From assembly GCF_029867415.1 (NCBI RefSeq), contig NC_081183.1, positions 17,728,404-17,792,403 of the forward strand: a stretch of 64,000 nt of DNA, read 5' to 3'. The DNA comes from Vicia villosa (lineage: Eukaryota; Streptophyta; Magnoliopsida; Fabales; Fabaceae). Positions 37,855 through 50,704 of this stretch are shown piece after piece; position 1 is the first letter of the stretch, and every line of letters starts with the position of its first letter. The notes beneath the pieces were generated by a model. It was not told the origin of the DNA. It made no database searches and saw only the letters and a list, made by a program, of their open reading frames with translations. A program made the translations under genes and the position numbers.

Positions 37855-40002
37855 TGTAACACCCGTATATTTTAATTTTTAATTTAAATGGAAATTTAAT
37901 TAATAATTAGAATTATTGGTGGTTTGAGGGATATTAATTGGGAAAGGATGGTTATGTTGTTGGGCCATGTGTGATGTTAAGGAATGAGGGGGTGTTATGT
38001 TAGTAAAGGCCCTATTCTAATTAAAAGGTTATTTTATAAAATAATAAGGCATGGAGAATAAGAGAAAGGAATGTGAAAAGAGTTTGGAACACGAGGAACG
38101 TGAAAGAGGAGCAATGGAGGGAGAGACCAATCAAGAACTCTTGGCTAAGGTAAGGGGGGACTCTTCCGGTTAATTTCTATTATGTGATTATGGGTAATGA
38201 GATGGATTAACGTATGATTCGATTCGATTTGGTATATTGGGATTTGATATTGTTCGGTATGTTATGATTTGGGATAATTGATGAATTTGTATAGATTGTT
38301 GGTTATTGATGTGTTGTTTTGATGTATAATGATGTGTGATGAGAAATTCGATGATTATATGCTTGTATGCGATGTATGGAATCGTTTTTGGGTGAAAAGG
38401 AGGTGAAATCGCAGAGTCTGAATGCAGACCCGTAATTCTGCAAAATCGCCAGGTCGCGCCGCGAACCACCGTTTGCGCCGCGAACCGTTGGGCAGAAAAC
38501 CAGGAAGTTGTGATACGCCCAGGTCGCGCCGCGTCCATGTGTTGGCGCCGCGAAGGCGTAAGTTTTTCTCGTTTCGCGCCGCGAACCCGGTTGGCGCCGC
38601 GTGCTGTAGCGATAATTGTTTTCTTTGAAAAATGTAAAAATGTGTAACTTTCAAACCGTAAGTCCGTTTTAGACGCCGTTTTGGACGTTGTTCCTTAAAT
38701 TGAATTTTCTACCATATAAAATAAATATAACAACAATAACTTGATTTTATTTTGAAAAGTATCGTTTTCTTCAAATGCGGTTTATTCTTGTTTTGCGTAG
38801 TTGATTAGGTGCAATGGGTTGTTGTTTGCATAATTGAATATGTGTAATGATGGGTGTTGTTATAATGTGATTGCTTCTGCTTGTTATGCAAAATGGATGT
38901 TGTTCATGGTAAATATGGTTATCATGTGTTTTGATGAATGATGATGTAAATGCTCTGTTATTGTTGGGTTGATTTGTTGTACTTGGTACACGATTGTGAG
39001 GGGTGCTATTGTTGTTGCACTGTGTGGTGAATGTTTTATCTGTTATGATGTCATGGTTGTAACTGACAATTGATATACATATATTGTTGATGTAAAATAT
39101 GTATTTATTTAAAGTTGAGAAATAGCATAACTGTGTGTGGCTATTGATTATCGTGGTGGTTGATGATTATGACATTGGTTGTTTAATGTTGATGGTGAGC
39201 ATGTTATGGTTGATACATGCATTTCATAATCATGTTGTGGGTTGTATCCCTTATGGTGGTGGGACAGCGGTAGCTAATTCCCATTGTGTGGAATTGGTGA
39301 GAGAAGTAGCCGAATCTTTATGGTGGTGGATCGGTGAGATGGGTTATCCCATGTTTGGTACCACATGCATATAGTTGCATTTGCATTAGGTTGTTGTGTA
39401 TAATTATAACATGAATGGAAGATTGTCCAATGTTATAATATTTGATGACGGTGTAATTGTTATGGTGTTGTCTTTTGGTAATGTATTCTATTATTGTGTG
39501 AATTGATGAATAATAGATGTGAATCTGAATATATGACAAATTGGGTGAATGATATATTATGATGTTTTGTTGCTTATGAATGCATAACATTGATTAATTG
39601 AGAATGAGACTCACCCTTACTTTGATGATTTCAGATTGGCGAGTAGCGGCTTTTGGCTCGGGTGAGGATAGCTCATAGGCCAGTTTGTTTAAGTATGGTG
39701 TCGGTGTCATGCTCTGATATTGTAACACTGGGGGAACGTTAGTTTAGAGTTTATGATGATACTCTATTTTGTTTTTATTGGAGTAATTTTGTGAGATATT
39801 GCATAGGTGATGTTATGCTTATCTGTTGATTAATGTTCCGCTGTATAGAAACATGATTTTGTTAAATGGATGATTTTCCCCTAAGTGAAGCATGACAATT
39901 GATTTATGATAATTTGTTTTAAATTGAATTGTGGCACCCTTGTTTTCATGTTTTACTCTGAATTATTTCATTAATTTCCGCGGGGTTTAGAAGGGTGTTA
40001 CA
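37855..40002 (+). mobile_element. 3' LTR of the Tekay-like element (2,148 bp)
   Basis: Same length and virtually the same sequence as the 5' LTR. The GCGCCGCGAA cluster lies at ~38,435-38,605. Confidence 0.93.
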
Positions 40003-42077
40003 GGATACCTCAGCCTTTTCCGTAGGCAACTTCCGAGGGTCGAGGTCATGTAGTGTATCGAAGGCAGCATCATTAGGGTCGCATGACCTTTATTTATCGA
40101 GGCAGCATAGCTGAGGTATCCTCGTATTCGAGGGACATGGCTTGTTCTGCAAAAAACACAAAGGCAACAAGGCAACAGGCAACAAGGCAACAAGGCAACA
40201 GGCAACAAGGCAACAGAGAGGTTACCCCAAAAGAGTGCGTGTGTGCAACAATCACGTGGTCAATATTCAGAAAACTTATCTTGTAATTAAGTGATTCTAA
40301 TCCAGTTTAAATTTGCACTCCCTAAATTACTAACCACGCAGTAATATGGGGAAGGGGAAAAAGAAACCAGCGGATCAATAGTGCAATAGGTCTGACATAA
40401 ATAATAATTAAGACAGTAAAAACAAGATGAATTTCAGGGTTACCGAACATTCGAGCTTTGACTGGTTGGCTAACCCTGAAAATTGGAAAAGGAAAAATAA
40501 ACACGAGGGGGTGAGTGCATTATGGTTCGGAGGCAATCATAGTTAACCCTAAAATAAGAAGGTAAAAAGAAATTAAAATAATAAGATAGGTAAACGGATA
40601 CTTAGCTTCGAATTTGATCTGGTATGGTTGGCAGTCGGAGGAAGCCTCGGGGGTAACCCTAAAAATGGCAAAGGCAAATAATAGGTAAATGTATGCACAG
40701 TTCAAAAAAGGGTTAAAAGGGTAAACCCTAATTAAAAGGAAACAAAATAGACTTTTAAAAATAAATTAAATACTTAGCTTTTGTAAAGGAGGTGGCGCGT
40801 AGTCGGAAGGCACCTAAAAAACCAACCCTGAAAAGGTATAGAAAAGAAATATTTTTTTAGTGTATGAATGATCCTCGTAAACCCTGATTAGGGCGCAAGT
40901 TAGCCATGGTTAATAGAATAAAAAAAAACGAATTAATTGTTGGTTTTCAACCCAATTAATTAAATCGGTGAAAATAAGGTTTTGATTAAATTTCCTAATC
41001 CTGATAAATATTAAAAGGAATACTAACGTAATTAAGTAATTAAATTAATTTAGAAGTTTAATTAAATAAAATTATCATTAACAATTAAAATAAATATTTT
41101 TATTTTTTATGTTTCTTATGAAGAAGTAAAATTAGAAAGAAGTTGTATATAAACAACTATCAAAAAGAAAAAAAACAAATTATATAATTAAAATTAAAAG
41201 AAAATGGAATGACTCAGCTTTTGATCAGGTACGGGTTGGCTGAGGACATTCATGGTGTTCCAGCGTTTCTTCATCCGTTAGATTTGGAGAGAGAACAATC
41301 TGATGGCTAATCTTTGAGGGTGCACCGCGAGGCTTTGTTGTTGTAGTGCACAGGATCTTGGGACAAGCAAATTCATAAAAATAGTGTTGAAACCTGGGGA
41401 TCGAACCCAGGCCCTTGGGGAACACGTTCATTTACGTTTACCATTCCAACCAAACGCGCGCTTTGTTATACGTACAACACTATTAAATAATATATGAAAA
41501 AGAAAAAGAAAAAAAAACAGAATTCAAACCAACGAACCCTGCGCCTCCACTGTTCATCATCTTGTTCGTTTGGACCTGGACCTGTAGATCTCGAAACTAA
41601 AAAACAGAACAACAAAAATATGTTATGACACCATGAATCGATCGAGATTGGCCCCTGAAACGCAACCGTACCATTGGTTTCGCCTAATTTTACCTATTTT
41701 GGGAAACCCCAATTTGAAGCTTTGAAACCCTAACAATGGGGTCTCCTTCAACCTGCAGCAAAATTCTAATTAAACGGTATCAGCAGATCACCAACAGCAT
41801 TATAAACATAATTGCACATTCAAAAACGATTTATGATTCATCCATGAATGAGTAAGAGTTTGAAAACGTTTGACATGAAAACGTGAATGGGAGAACGCGT
41901 TTCAGTATCTTCTGATTGAAGATGAAGGTTGGTTCGCGTTCAGGAATCACCGGGAATTCGTTTAGGATGCTCAAGGTGGTCTGAATTGGACTAGAATTTT
42001 ATCTCTTCTCCTCTTTTGATTCACGATTTTGTGAGTCTGCGGTATGGCTTTTTTCTGCGGCCAAAAGTCCCCTCTTT

Positions 42078-42526
42078 CCCATCAAACTTAACTTGACCAA
42101 CTAGTATAAATCAAGGAAAGGTGTCACAAATCCTTCCAAGACAAAACAAGTACCTCATTTATTTGTCTTCATTTTCCATAAATCTTTTTAATGAAAGGTA
42201 TTTTTATGAAGCATTTTATGAGTTATGATATCGTTGTTGTTCGAAATATTTATCTTGTTTTTCTTGTTGACAATAAACGTGAAACATTATCTTTATCCAA
42301 CATAGGACTTTTTTTCTTGTAATTAAGATGATATTATAGTTATTGTTAATAAATATTTTGTTTGTGTTATTGTATATATTTTTATTACTTATGTTGATGT
42401 TTTTTAGAGGTGTGTTCTTGTTTCGTTAATATAAGTTGTTGTTTATGTTAAATGATTGTCTTATAATAGAAATGTTTCATAGAGCAAACTCTAAACCCAA
42501 AAAATCTTTTTTTTCATTCATAATAT
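42078..42526. repeat. 450-bp inverted segment, copy in LTR 2/internal B
   Basis: It matches the reverse complement of 49,807-50,256 along its whole length with few differences. The first ~240 bp (42,079-42,316) are in neither LTR 1 nor internal A; the rest (from 42,317) is normal internal sequence homologous to A from 26,769. Confidence 0.92.
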
Positions 42527-45033
42527 CTTTCAATCTATTTACTGTTATATTTCACCGATGAGCCAGTGTGAATATTGAGATGTCCAACATATCATTGAAG
42601 CTTTGAAGTTGATATGAATATGGTGATGCTTTTTTTAAAAACTAAATGAATGTAGGATTAATATTTAAGTTGACAAAATGATTCATTAAAACTTTGATGG
42701 AGCACATGTATCCATGTTGAATTGGATTTATTTTTAATGGTTTGAGAATTTGAGTAATATTTTTTTGTGTAAGCAAGGAATAAATTAAAGGGAGAACTAA
42801 GGGTTCTCCAACCTTTTTACACGAGACACGGGTTCTCCAGTCTTTATGCAATGTCATGATGCATGTATTATGTAATGAATCCCTCAAAATAAATGAGGAA
42901 CTTTGTATGTTATGGATGAGTTCATTATGAGGTAAGGTATGCAATGTATGAATATTTTTATGAAATGTGATAGGTGCACATGATTTATGTTGTCTTGATT
43001 GAGAAAATAAATCTCTATGTCCTTGTGATTTTGATGTCTGATCTTATTTGAAAATGCTTAGCTGGGAATTTATGATTCTTGCTTGGGGATGATCAGTAAC
43101 TTGATGGACCCTGATTGGGGCTAAAAGTATTAGTAACCCATGTTGGAGAAGAGCAAAGTGTTGGAGAACCAGCAGTGTTGAACATGTACACTTTGTTGGG
43201 GAGCCATGTCTTTGTCGAGAGTGTTTGAAGATATCTTCTTAATGATTACTCTGTGGGGATATGATCTTGTGAAATCGGAATTACGGGAACGCATTGATGC
43301 CTTGAACATTGCCCCCAGTATTATAGTACTACCATTCCTGGATTTGATTAGAACACGCCACTGAGTATTTGGTAAGGATGTAAAACTGGACTTGCATAGA
43401 TTTGCCCCAGTTAGTAGGAACTTTGGAAAGATTCGCCTCGCGAGGACTTTACTATGAGCGACATGCCCCCAGTAATCATAAACTTAGGATGAGGCCCCTG
43501 ATTGTTTTTTGCATCCTTGAGAGATTCTCAAAATCTTGACTTGATTGCCCCAGATTGATCGGGAAATAGTTTGAAGTCCACTTGGGATGTATGCCTTTGA
43601 CTTTTTGGCATTTGAGAGATTCTTCGAATCTTGACTTGATTGCCCCAGATGGATTGGGAGAAGCGTGTCATGCCCCTTGTATACGTAGGAGACATTGCTT
43701 TTCGGAGTAATCTTGTCTGTCGGGATAACTTTCAGTCATTAGTTGTACCCTGTGCAAATTCTTCCTGATACTAACATTTGAAATTATGTAGCAGAATATG
43801 TTTAATAATGAATTCATGAGATGCAATGCATACGTCTATCTTGAGTTTTTTTTTTGAAAAACATTAAAACAGGAGATGTAAAAGCGTGATGTTTATAAAA
43901 ACATGATGTTTGTAAGAAAGGAATATCAACTCAGCATTTGTGGTAAACCTTAAGGAGTCGGGATACCTTTTTGGTGACAGTATGCTTTTGAACTAACCAC
44001 GCTTCAGTTAGGACTTTCAAGGGTTGTAACGTGGCTTGGTTCACGGTTTAAGAAACAAAGGATAAAGGCTCAAAGTTTATTTGTACCCACCCCTCTTCGT
44101 GATGATCTTCAGTCCTAAGCTCAGTTAATTCAACTTATGCATTCAGGTTCCAAGAGACTTTTGAATTTGCGCCTTTGATAATGTTGATGGTTCACAAGCA
44201 AAGAGAACTTTTGAGATGGCAATCACTTCTTTCTTTTGGTAGTCACAACATTGTGTTGTTCAGGAATTTATTGACTTCTTTTTTTTTATCTTTTTGATAT
44301 CCCTAACTTTTGCCTGAACTGTCTATTTTGAGTTTATAGTCAGCGGGATGCCTTGATTTTTGCCTAAGTCATCTTTTTGTTTTTTTTTGACTTAGCAGGC
44401 TTTTCTTTGTATATACGTTTTTTCATTTTTTCCTTTTTTGAAAGATATTGACTGCCTTGTTTGATGATTGATGAACCATTGTTGTCTTTTGATTGACATC
44501 TCCAACACTTCTTTGATGTGTGCGGATGAACGCTTGCAATTGAAACCTTTGTTGAATGATTCTCTTAAAATAGAATGCACAGCCAAATTAACTGAGAACT
44601 ACCTTGCCCCAGGTTATGATCAAGGGTTTTAATTAGTACAAGAAAGAAACTTCTACTTCTTAGGCTCAAAGGGGTTGACGAGGGATTAACATCCTTATAT
44701 CTCCACTGTTTAGGAATTGAAACAATGCCTGTACATCGTCAACATAGTCCGCTCAAAAGCATACTGTATGAGGTTGCGGTATCGTTTTCGTCATCCTCCC
44801 TTAAAAGGCTTACAACTTAGCAGGAGTTGAATATCAAAAAACACATGCAAAGTAAAGACATAATTTAAAATGAGTGATAGCGAAATAATTAATTCAAGAC
44901 AAGCATATGCAATGCACTGATGATGATTATTAAAACAGATAATGTCTATCATAATTCGAATGTTTAAACAAACAGGAAAGAAATTGCAAATGAAAGTAAA
45001 TCTAATGATCTAAAAAGTTCATCCTTCTAAACA

Positions 45034-45368
45034 TTAATCAATCTTGTCGTGACTAGGAATGGGAGTGGTGATCACCACAGGAGTCTTGGGATGATTGAAT
45101 TCAATTTCACCAGCATCGATCATGTCTTGAATCTTGTTCTTCAATGGCCAACAATCATTTGTATCATGTCCAGGGCTATTGGAATGGTATACGCACCTCG
45201 TATTGGGCTTATAGCTAGGAGCGGAAGTGTTGGGCTTTATAGGAGGATCCCTCACAGTAATCAAGTTTGCTTTCAACAAATATTGTAATGCCTGAGCCAG
45301 TGACATGTTGATCTTCGTGAACTGACGCTTAGGTGCATCTGACTTGCGTCTTTGTTGTGGAACTGGTG
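45034..45368 (-). pseudogene. Ogre-like gag C-terminal fragment (copy B)
   Basis: Identical in predicted protein to copy A at 29,486-29,820: CVYHSNSPGHDTNDCWPLK knuckle and KIQDMIDAGEIEF, with the same stop and the same minisatellite immediately upstream. Identity reflects recent duplication of the internal region, not selection. Confidence 0.82.
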
Positions 45369-45374
45369 TAGAGA

Positions 45375-46072
45375 TTCAGAGTATCCGGGGTTTGAGCTTC
45401 CGGGATGTGTATCTGATAAGAATGTTTCAGAAGTCTGGGGGTCAAGCTTCCAGAATGTTCATCTGATTGGAACTTTCAGAATGTCCGGGGTTCGAGCTTC
45501 CGGAATGTATATCTGATTGGAATGTTTCAGAAGTCTGGGGGTCAAGCTTCCAGAATGTTCATCTGATTGGAACTTTCAGAATGTCCGGGGTTCGAGCTTC
45601 CGGAATGTATATCTGATTGGAATGTTTCAGAAGTCTGGGGGTCAAGCTTCCAGAATGTTCATCTGATTGGAACTTTCAGAATGTCCGGGGTTCGAGCTTC
45701 CGGAATGTATATCTGATTGGAATGTTTCAGAAGTCTGGGGGTCAAGCTTCCAGAATGTTCATCTGATTGGAACTTTCAGAATGTCCGGGGTTCGAGCTTC
45801 CGGAATGTATATCTGATTGGAATGTTTCAGAAGTCTGGGGGTCAAGCTTCCAGAATGTTCATCTGATTGGAACTTTCAGAATGTCCGGGGTTCGAGCTTC
45901 CGGAATGTATATCTGATTGGAATGTTTCAGAAGTCTGGGGGTTAAGCTTCCAGAATGTTCATCTGATTGGAACTTTCAGAATGTCCGGGGTTCGAGCTTC
46001 CAGAATGTATATCTGATTGGAATGTTTCAGAAGTCTGGGGGTCAAGCTTCCAGAATGTTCATCTGATTGGGA
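45375..46072. repeat. 100-bp minisatellite, copy B (about 7 units)
   Basis: Same unit as copy A, with anchors at 100-bp steps from ~45,489 to ~45,989. One unit fewer than copy A, which fully accounts for the offset change from 15,548 to 15,448. Confidence 0.95.
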
Positions 46073-47252
46073 TTGATTTGTCGATGGTATTTGTCTGACT
46101 AGTTGGTCGACCTGAAAGGCAAAGTTAGTTTTATGTGATGTTATGAATGCAAATGCAATCTTTTAAGGATCTATAGGAATTTAGTTTGCGACATTTAGAC
46201 ATTGAATCAGTCACAGCTTCGTCTGAAGAATCTTGGCTTTTGTCCTTAGGCGTCCTTCTTTGAGAATCAAGCTCACCATATCGAGTGGTTCATCGCCTCT
46301 GATTCGGGATACTTCTGAATTTGAAGGTACATGGCTAGAGGAAAATAAATCCTCTTGCCCCTTGATAGGTATCGAGTCTCTGAATTGGAAGGTATGTGGC
46401 CAGAGGAAAATAAATCCTCTTGCCCCTTGATAGGAATTCAGTCTTTGACAAAGGCACCTGAAATTGTGCGCCCTAAATTCCTAAGATCCTTGAAAGGGTT
46501 AGTTAAATCATGTTATGCTTATGATGTCATGATGTTATGCGAATGAAGTTCATTTGGCATAGTGTGAGATAGTAAGGACAAACAAGTCCTTTTAACAAAA
46601 CCTGCAAGGAAATGAAGGTTAGTAGTAAACACAATAAGTCACACAAGTCACGCAAGTCACACAAGTCACACAATTTTTGGCTTAAGGCTTGCATGGAGTC
46701 TGATCAGGTGTCCTTCCCAAGGGTGTTTCTATGGATAAGGAGATTTCAGCAACGGGTTCTACAAGTTATCCAGAATTGTCAGCCCTTCTAAAGCACCCTC
46801 GGACATGATGCATTCGCACCATGCAATGATACTTTGAGAAAGAACCTATCTAAATTGTAGCATCGGGTAGCGACTAGTTCTTAACATTTGTCAAGAGTAG
46901 TCCCCCCACTACGTTCCTAAAGGCCAGGATGGGTTAAGGGTAACTAAAGGTCCTTGAGCTCCGGCGCACCCACAGACACATACATAGACCCCCCTCATTT
47001 GAGAAAGGTGTGCATATGCTATGGAGTCCTAACTCAAGTGTGAACTTCATATTGACTCATCTCCCACATATGTGAAAGAGGTCGCCATGACTATGTCACT
47101 CCTAATCTTAAGTGTTCTTGAATCCGGGTATAGGATTCGTCCTTCAGTTATTCCCGAAACAGCCCTGAAAAAATAAAGCAAGCAAAGCAAACAATAGAAA
47201 ACAATTAAGTGAATCCTAAACTTTTAAGGTAACCCCTCTTTTATCGAACAAC

Positions 47253-47270
47253 TCCCCAGCAGAGTCGCCA
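47253..47270 (-). other. Ogre-type primer-binding site, copy B
   Basis: Same minus-strand TGGCGACTCTGCTGGGGA as copy A, four bases from LTR 3. Confidence 0.8.
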
Positions 47271-47274
47271 GTTC

Positions 47275-50200
47275 TGTAATACGGTGAACTGACTTTTATA
47301 ATCGAGATGTGCGGTAAAGCATGAGTCGCCACCGACTTTTATTTTATCCAAATATCGGAAAGGCTAAAAGAAACAGGAAAACACCTTTTAAAAAGATTTG
47401 AGTTCGGGGGGTAATTATGCAAAGGGAAGGTGTAAGGCACCCTTTGCATCCATGGTTTTCCATGGGCTCTTAATTGCTTTGCTCTTTTTTGTTTCAGAAA
47501 TGTAGAAGAAAAAGAATAGGGACTTTAGCTCGTAAATGAGCGTAGCCCTTTTGAAGGTTTATGAGAAAGAATATGAAAAAAAACAGTTTTAGCCAGAGCA
47601 AGGCAATTAAAGCAATTACCTTAAACTTAGATGATAGGTCTTTTTTAGCCTTTCAGGGTGAAAGGGTCTATCCTTGCCATAAGGGGCAGGAAGCCTTTCA
47701 TTTGGAGATTGAAGGGTCATCGCGTTGTCGTTCGCCAAAGACTGACCCATGCCATAGGGGGGCAGGTAGTCTAAGGGAAAGACCAGAACAAGCCTTATTC
47801 GTAGGCAACCGGAGGATACCTCAGCCTTTTCCGTAGGCAACTTCCGAGGGTCGAGGTCATGTAGTGTATCGAAGGCAGCATCATTAGGGTCGCATGACCT
47901 TTATTTATCGAGGCAGCATAGCTGAGGTATCCTCGTATTCGAGGGACATGGCTTGTTCTGCAAAAAACACAAAGGCAACAAGGCAACAGGCAACAAGGCA
48001 ACAAGGCAACATGCAACAAGGCAACAGAGAGGTTACCCCAAAAGAGTGCGTGTGTGCAACAATCACGTGGTCAATATTCAGAAAACTTATCTTGTAATTA
48101 AGTGATTCTAATCCAGTTTAAATTTGCACTCCCTAAATTACTAACCACGCAGTAATATGGGGAAGGGGAAAAAGAAACCAGCGGATCAATAGTGCAATAG
48201 GTCTGACATAAATAATAATTAAGACAGTAAAAACAAGATGAATTTCAGGGTTACCGAACATTCGAGCTTTGACTGGTTGGCTAACCCTGAAAATTGGAAA
48301 AGGAAAAATAAACACGAGGGGGTGAGTGCATTATGGTTCGGAGGCAATCATAGTTAACCCTAAAATAAGAAGGTAAAAAGAAATTAAAATAATAAGATAG
48401 GTAAACGGATACTTAGCTTCGAATTTGATCTGGTATGGTTGGCAGTCGGAGGAAGCCTCGGGGGTAACCCTAAAAATGGCAAAGGCAAATAATAGGTGAA
48501 TGTATGCACAGTTCAAAAAAGGGTTAAAAGGGTAAACCCTAATTAAAAGGAAACAAAATAGACTTTTAAAAATAAATTAAATACTTAGCTTTTGTAAAGG
48601 AGGTGGCGCGTAGTCGGAAGGCACCTAAAAAACCAACCCTGAAAAGGTACAGAAAAGAAATATTTTTTTAGTGTATGAATGATCCTCGTAAACCCTGATT
48701 AGGGCGCAAGTTAGCCATGGTTAATAGAATAAAAAAAAACGAATTAATTGTTGGTTTTCAACCCAATTAATTAAATCGGTGAAAATAAGGTTTTGATTAA
48801 ATTTCCTAATCCTGATAAATATTAAAAGGAATACTAACGTAATTAAGTAATTAAATTAATTTAGAAGTTTAATTAAATAAAATTATCATTAACAATTAAA
48901 ATAAATATTTTTATTTTTTATGTTTCTTATGAAGAAGTAAAATTAGAAAGAAGTTGTATATAAACAACTATCAAAAAGAAAAAAAACAAATTATATAATT
49001 AAAATTAAAAGAAAATGGAATGACTCAGCTTTTGATCAGGTACGGGTTGGCTGAGGACATTCATGGTGTTCCAGCGTTTCTTCATCCGTTAGATTTGGAG
49101 AGAGAACAATCTGATGGCTAATCTTTGAGGGTGCACCGCGAGGCTTTGTTGTTGTAGTGCACAGGATCTTGGGACAAGCAAATTCATAAAAATAGTGTTG
49201 AAACCTGGGGATCGAACCCAGGCCCTTGGGGAACACGTTCATTTACGTTTACCATTCCAACCAAACGCGCGCTTTGTTATACGTACAACACTATTAAATA
49301 ATATATGAAAAAGAAAAAGAAAAAAAAACAGAATTCAAACCAACGAACCCTGCGCCTCCACTGTTCATCATCTTGTTCGTTTGGACCTGGACCTGTAGAT
49401 CTCGAAACTAAAAAACAGAACAACAAAAATATGTTATGACACCATGAATCGATCGAGATTGGCCCCTGAAACGCAACCGTACCATTGGTTTCTCCTAATT
49501 TTACCTATTTTGGGAAACCCCAATTTGAAGCTTTGAAACCCTAACAATGGGGTCTCCTTCAACCTGCAGCAAAATTCTAATTAAACGGTATCAGCAGATC
49601 ACCAACAGCATTATAAACATAATTGCACATTCAAAAACGATTTATGATTCATCCATGAATGAGTAAGAGTTTGAAAACGTTTGACATGAAAACGTGAATG
49701 GGAGAACGCGTTTCAGTATCTTCTGATTGAAGATGAAGGTTGGTTCGCGTTCAGGAATCACCGGGAATTCGTTTAGGATGCTCAAGGTGGTCTGAATTGG
49801 ACTAGAATATTATGAATGAAAAAAAAAGATTTTTTGGGTTTAGAGTTTGCTCTATGAAACATTTCTATTATAAGACAATCATTTAACATAAACAACAACT
49901 TATATTAACGAAACAAGAACACACCTCTAAAAAACATCAACATAAGTAATAAAAATATATACAATAACACAAACAAAATATTTATTAACAATAACTATAA
50001 TATCATCTTAATTACAAGAAAAAAAATCCTATGTTGGATAAAGATAATGTTTCACGTTTATTGTCAACAAGAAAAACAAGATAAATATTTCGAACAACAA
50101 CGATATCATAACTCATAAAATGCTTCATAAAAATACCTTTCATTAAAAAGATTTATGGAAAATGAAGACAAATAAATGAGGTACTTGTTTTGTCTTGGAA

Positions 50201-50704
50201 TGATTTGTGACACCTTTCCTTGATTTATACTAGTTGGTCAAGTTATATTTGATGGGAAATCGAATCTTGGCTTAAAACTAATATTTCATATTTATATGAT
50301 TTACTTATATTTAAATTAATTAAAATTCAAATAAATCAAATAAATCTTATAGAAAATAAAATAATTAGTTTAACGGTCCATATGAAGCCCATAGACATGT
50401 CTTAAATCCATATTTTAGGTCTATTGATCCAAAAAGTCAATTTTGCTCACATTAACTTTTGTGCATTTCTCCAAAATTGACCAACTTCAACAAGTCATAG
50501 CTCTCTCAATTTTAGTGTATGGAGGTAGTGTGGGGTATCATAGACCATATGGGATGCCTTGGAGATTTTGATCTGTTGATTTCTTCTCAGAACAACAAAA
50601 CCCTAATTCTTTGAACTTTGTTTAGGAGAGGGTGTCTTTGGATATTGTATCGTGATTTGAGTTTGAACAAGAGAAATAGTATGGGCAAATTTTGGGGTAT
50701 GACA
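47275..50704 (-). mobile_element. LTR 3 of the array (3,430 bp, with an inverted replacement)
   Basis: Collinear with LTR 1 except that about 415 bp of LTR 1 (24,668-25,082) is replaced by a 450-bp segment (49,807-50,256). That segment is the reverse complement of 42,078-42,526. It is the 5' LTR of the minus-strand element. Confidence 0.9.
49807..50256. repeat. 450-bp inverted segment, copy in LTR 3
   Basis: Reverse complement of 42,078-42,526. Left junction GACTAGAAT|ATTATGAATG; right junction GGTCAAGTTATATTTGATGGG, where the last part is normal LTR sequence. No terminal repeats or target duplication of its own are visible, so it is not an ordinary insertion. Confidence 0.9.

Larger units (their letters stand above)
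32371..40002 (+). mobile_element. Young Tekay-like (Ty3/gypsy chromovirus) element, non-autonomous
   Basis: Two 2,148-bp LTRs, PBS, PPT and an exact 5-bp duplication GGATA at 32,366-32,370 and 40,003-40,007. The 3.3-kb internal region keeps only scattered pol remnants with stops. I noticed one LTR difference, C against T in GTGGG(C/T)TGTATCCC (33,755 and 39,241), so insertion was recent. It could only have moved with proteins from an autonomous relative. Confidence 0.93.
31826..42078 (-). mobile_element. LTR 2 of the array, split by the Tekay-like element and truncated
   Basis: Part one 31,826-32,370, then the Tekay-like insertion, then part two 40,003-42,078. The match to LTR 1 stops at CCTCTTTC (42,078; LTR 1 position ~24,749), so ~800 bp of the LTR and ~1.2 kb of the adjoining internal region are missing. 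At shared variable sites it agrees with LTR 3 rather than LTR 1 (for example TATCAGCAG against TATCCGCAG, CTGATAAATATT against CTAATAAATATT). Confidence 0.88.
42317..47274 (-). mobile_element. Internal region B of the Ogre-like array
   Basis: Duplicate of A from 26,769 onward. Contains the gag fragment 45,034-45,368, a minisatellite with one unit fewer, the leader and a PBS. It lacks the two 3'-UTR tandem arrays and the PPT because of the deletion at 42,078. Differences from A are few single bases (for example GATTTCCCC/GATTGCCCC, AATGTCTG/AATGCCTG). Confidence 0.88.
22150..50704 (-). mobile_element. Ogre-like (Ty3/gypsy, Tat) array: LTR-internal-LTR-internal-LTR
   Basis: Three LTR copies start TGTAATACGG at 22,150, 31,826 and 47,275. 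The outer ends (TGTAATACGG / GGGTATGACA) are flanked by an exact duplication CTCGG at 22,145-22,149 and 50,705-50,709, so the array behaves as one insertion. Orientation is minus, shown by the PBS TGGCGACTCTGCTGGGGA read on that strand and by the gag frame. The LTRs are ~3.4 kb. Internal A (25,546-31,825) and internal B (42,317-47,274) are near-identical where they overlap (constant offset 15,548, then 15,448 after one lost minisatellite unit). No protease, RT or integrase is present, so this is a non-autonomous derivative. Confidence 0.9.
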
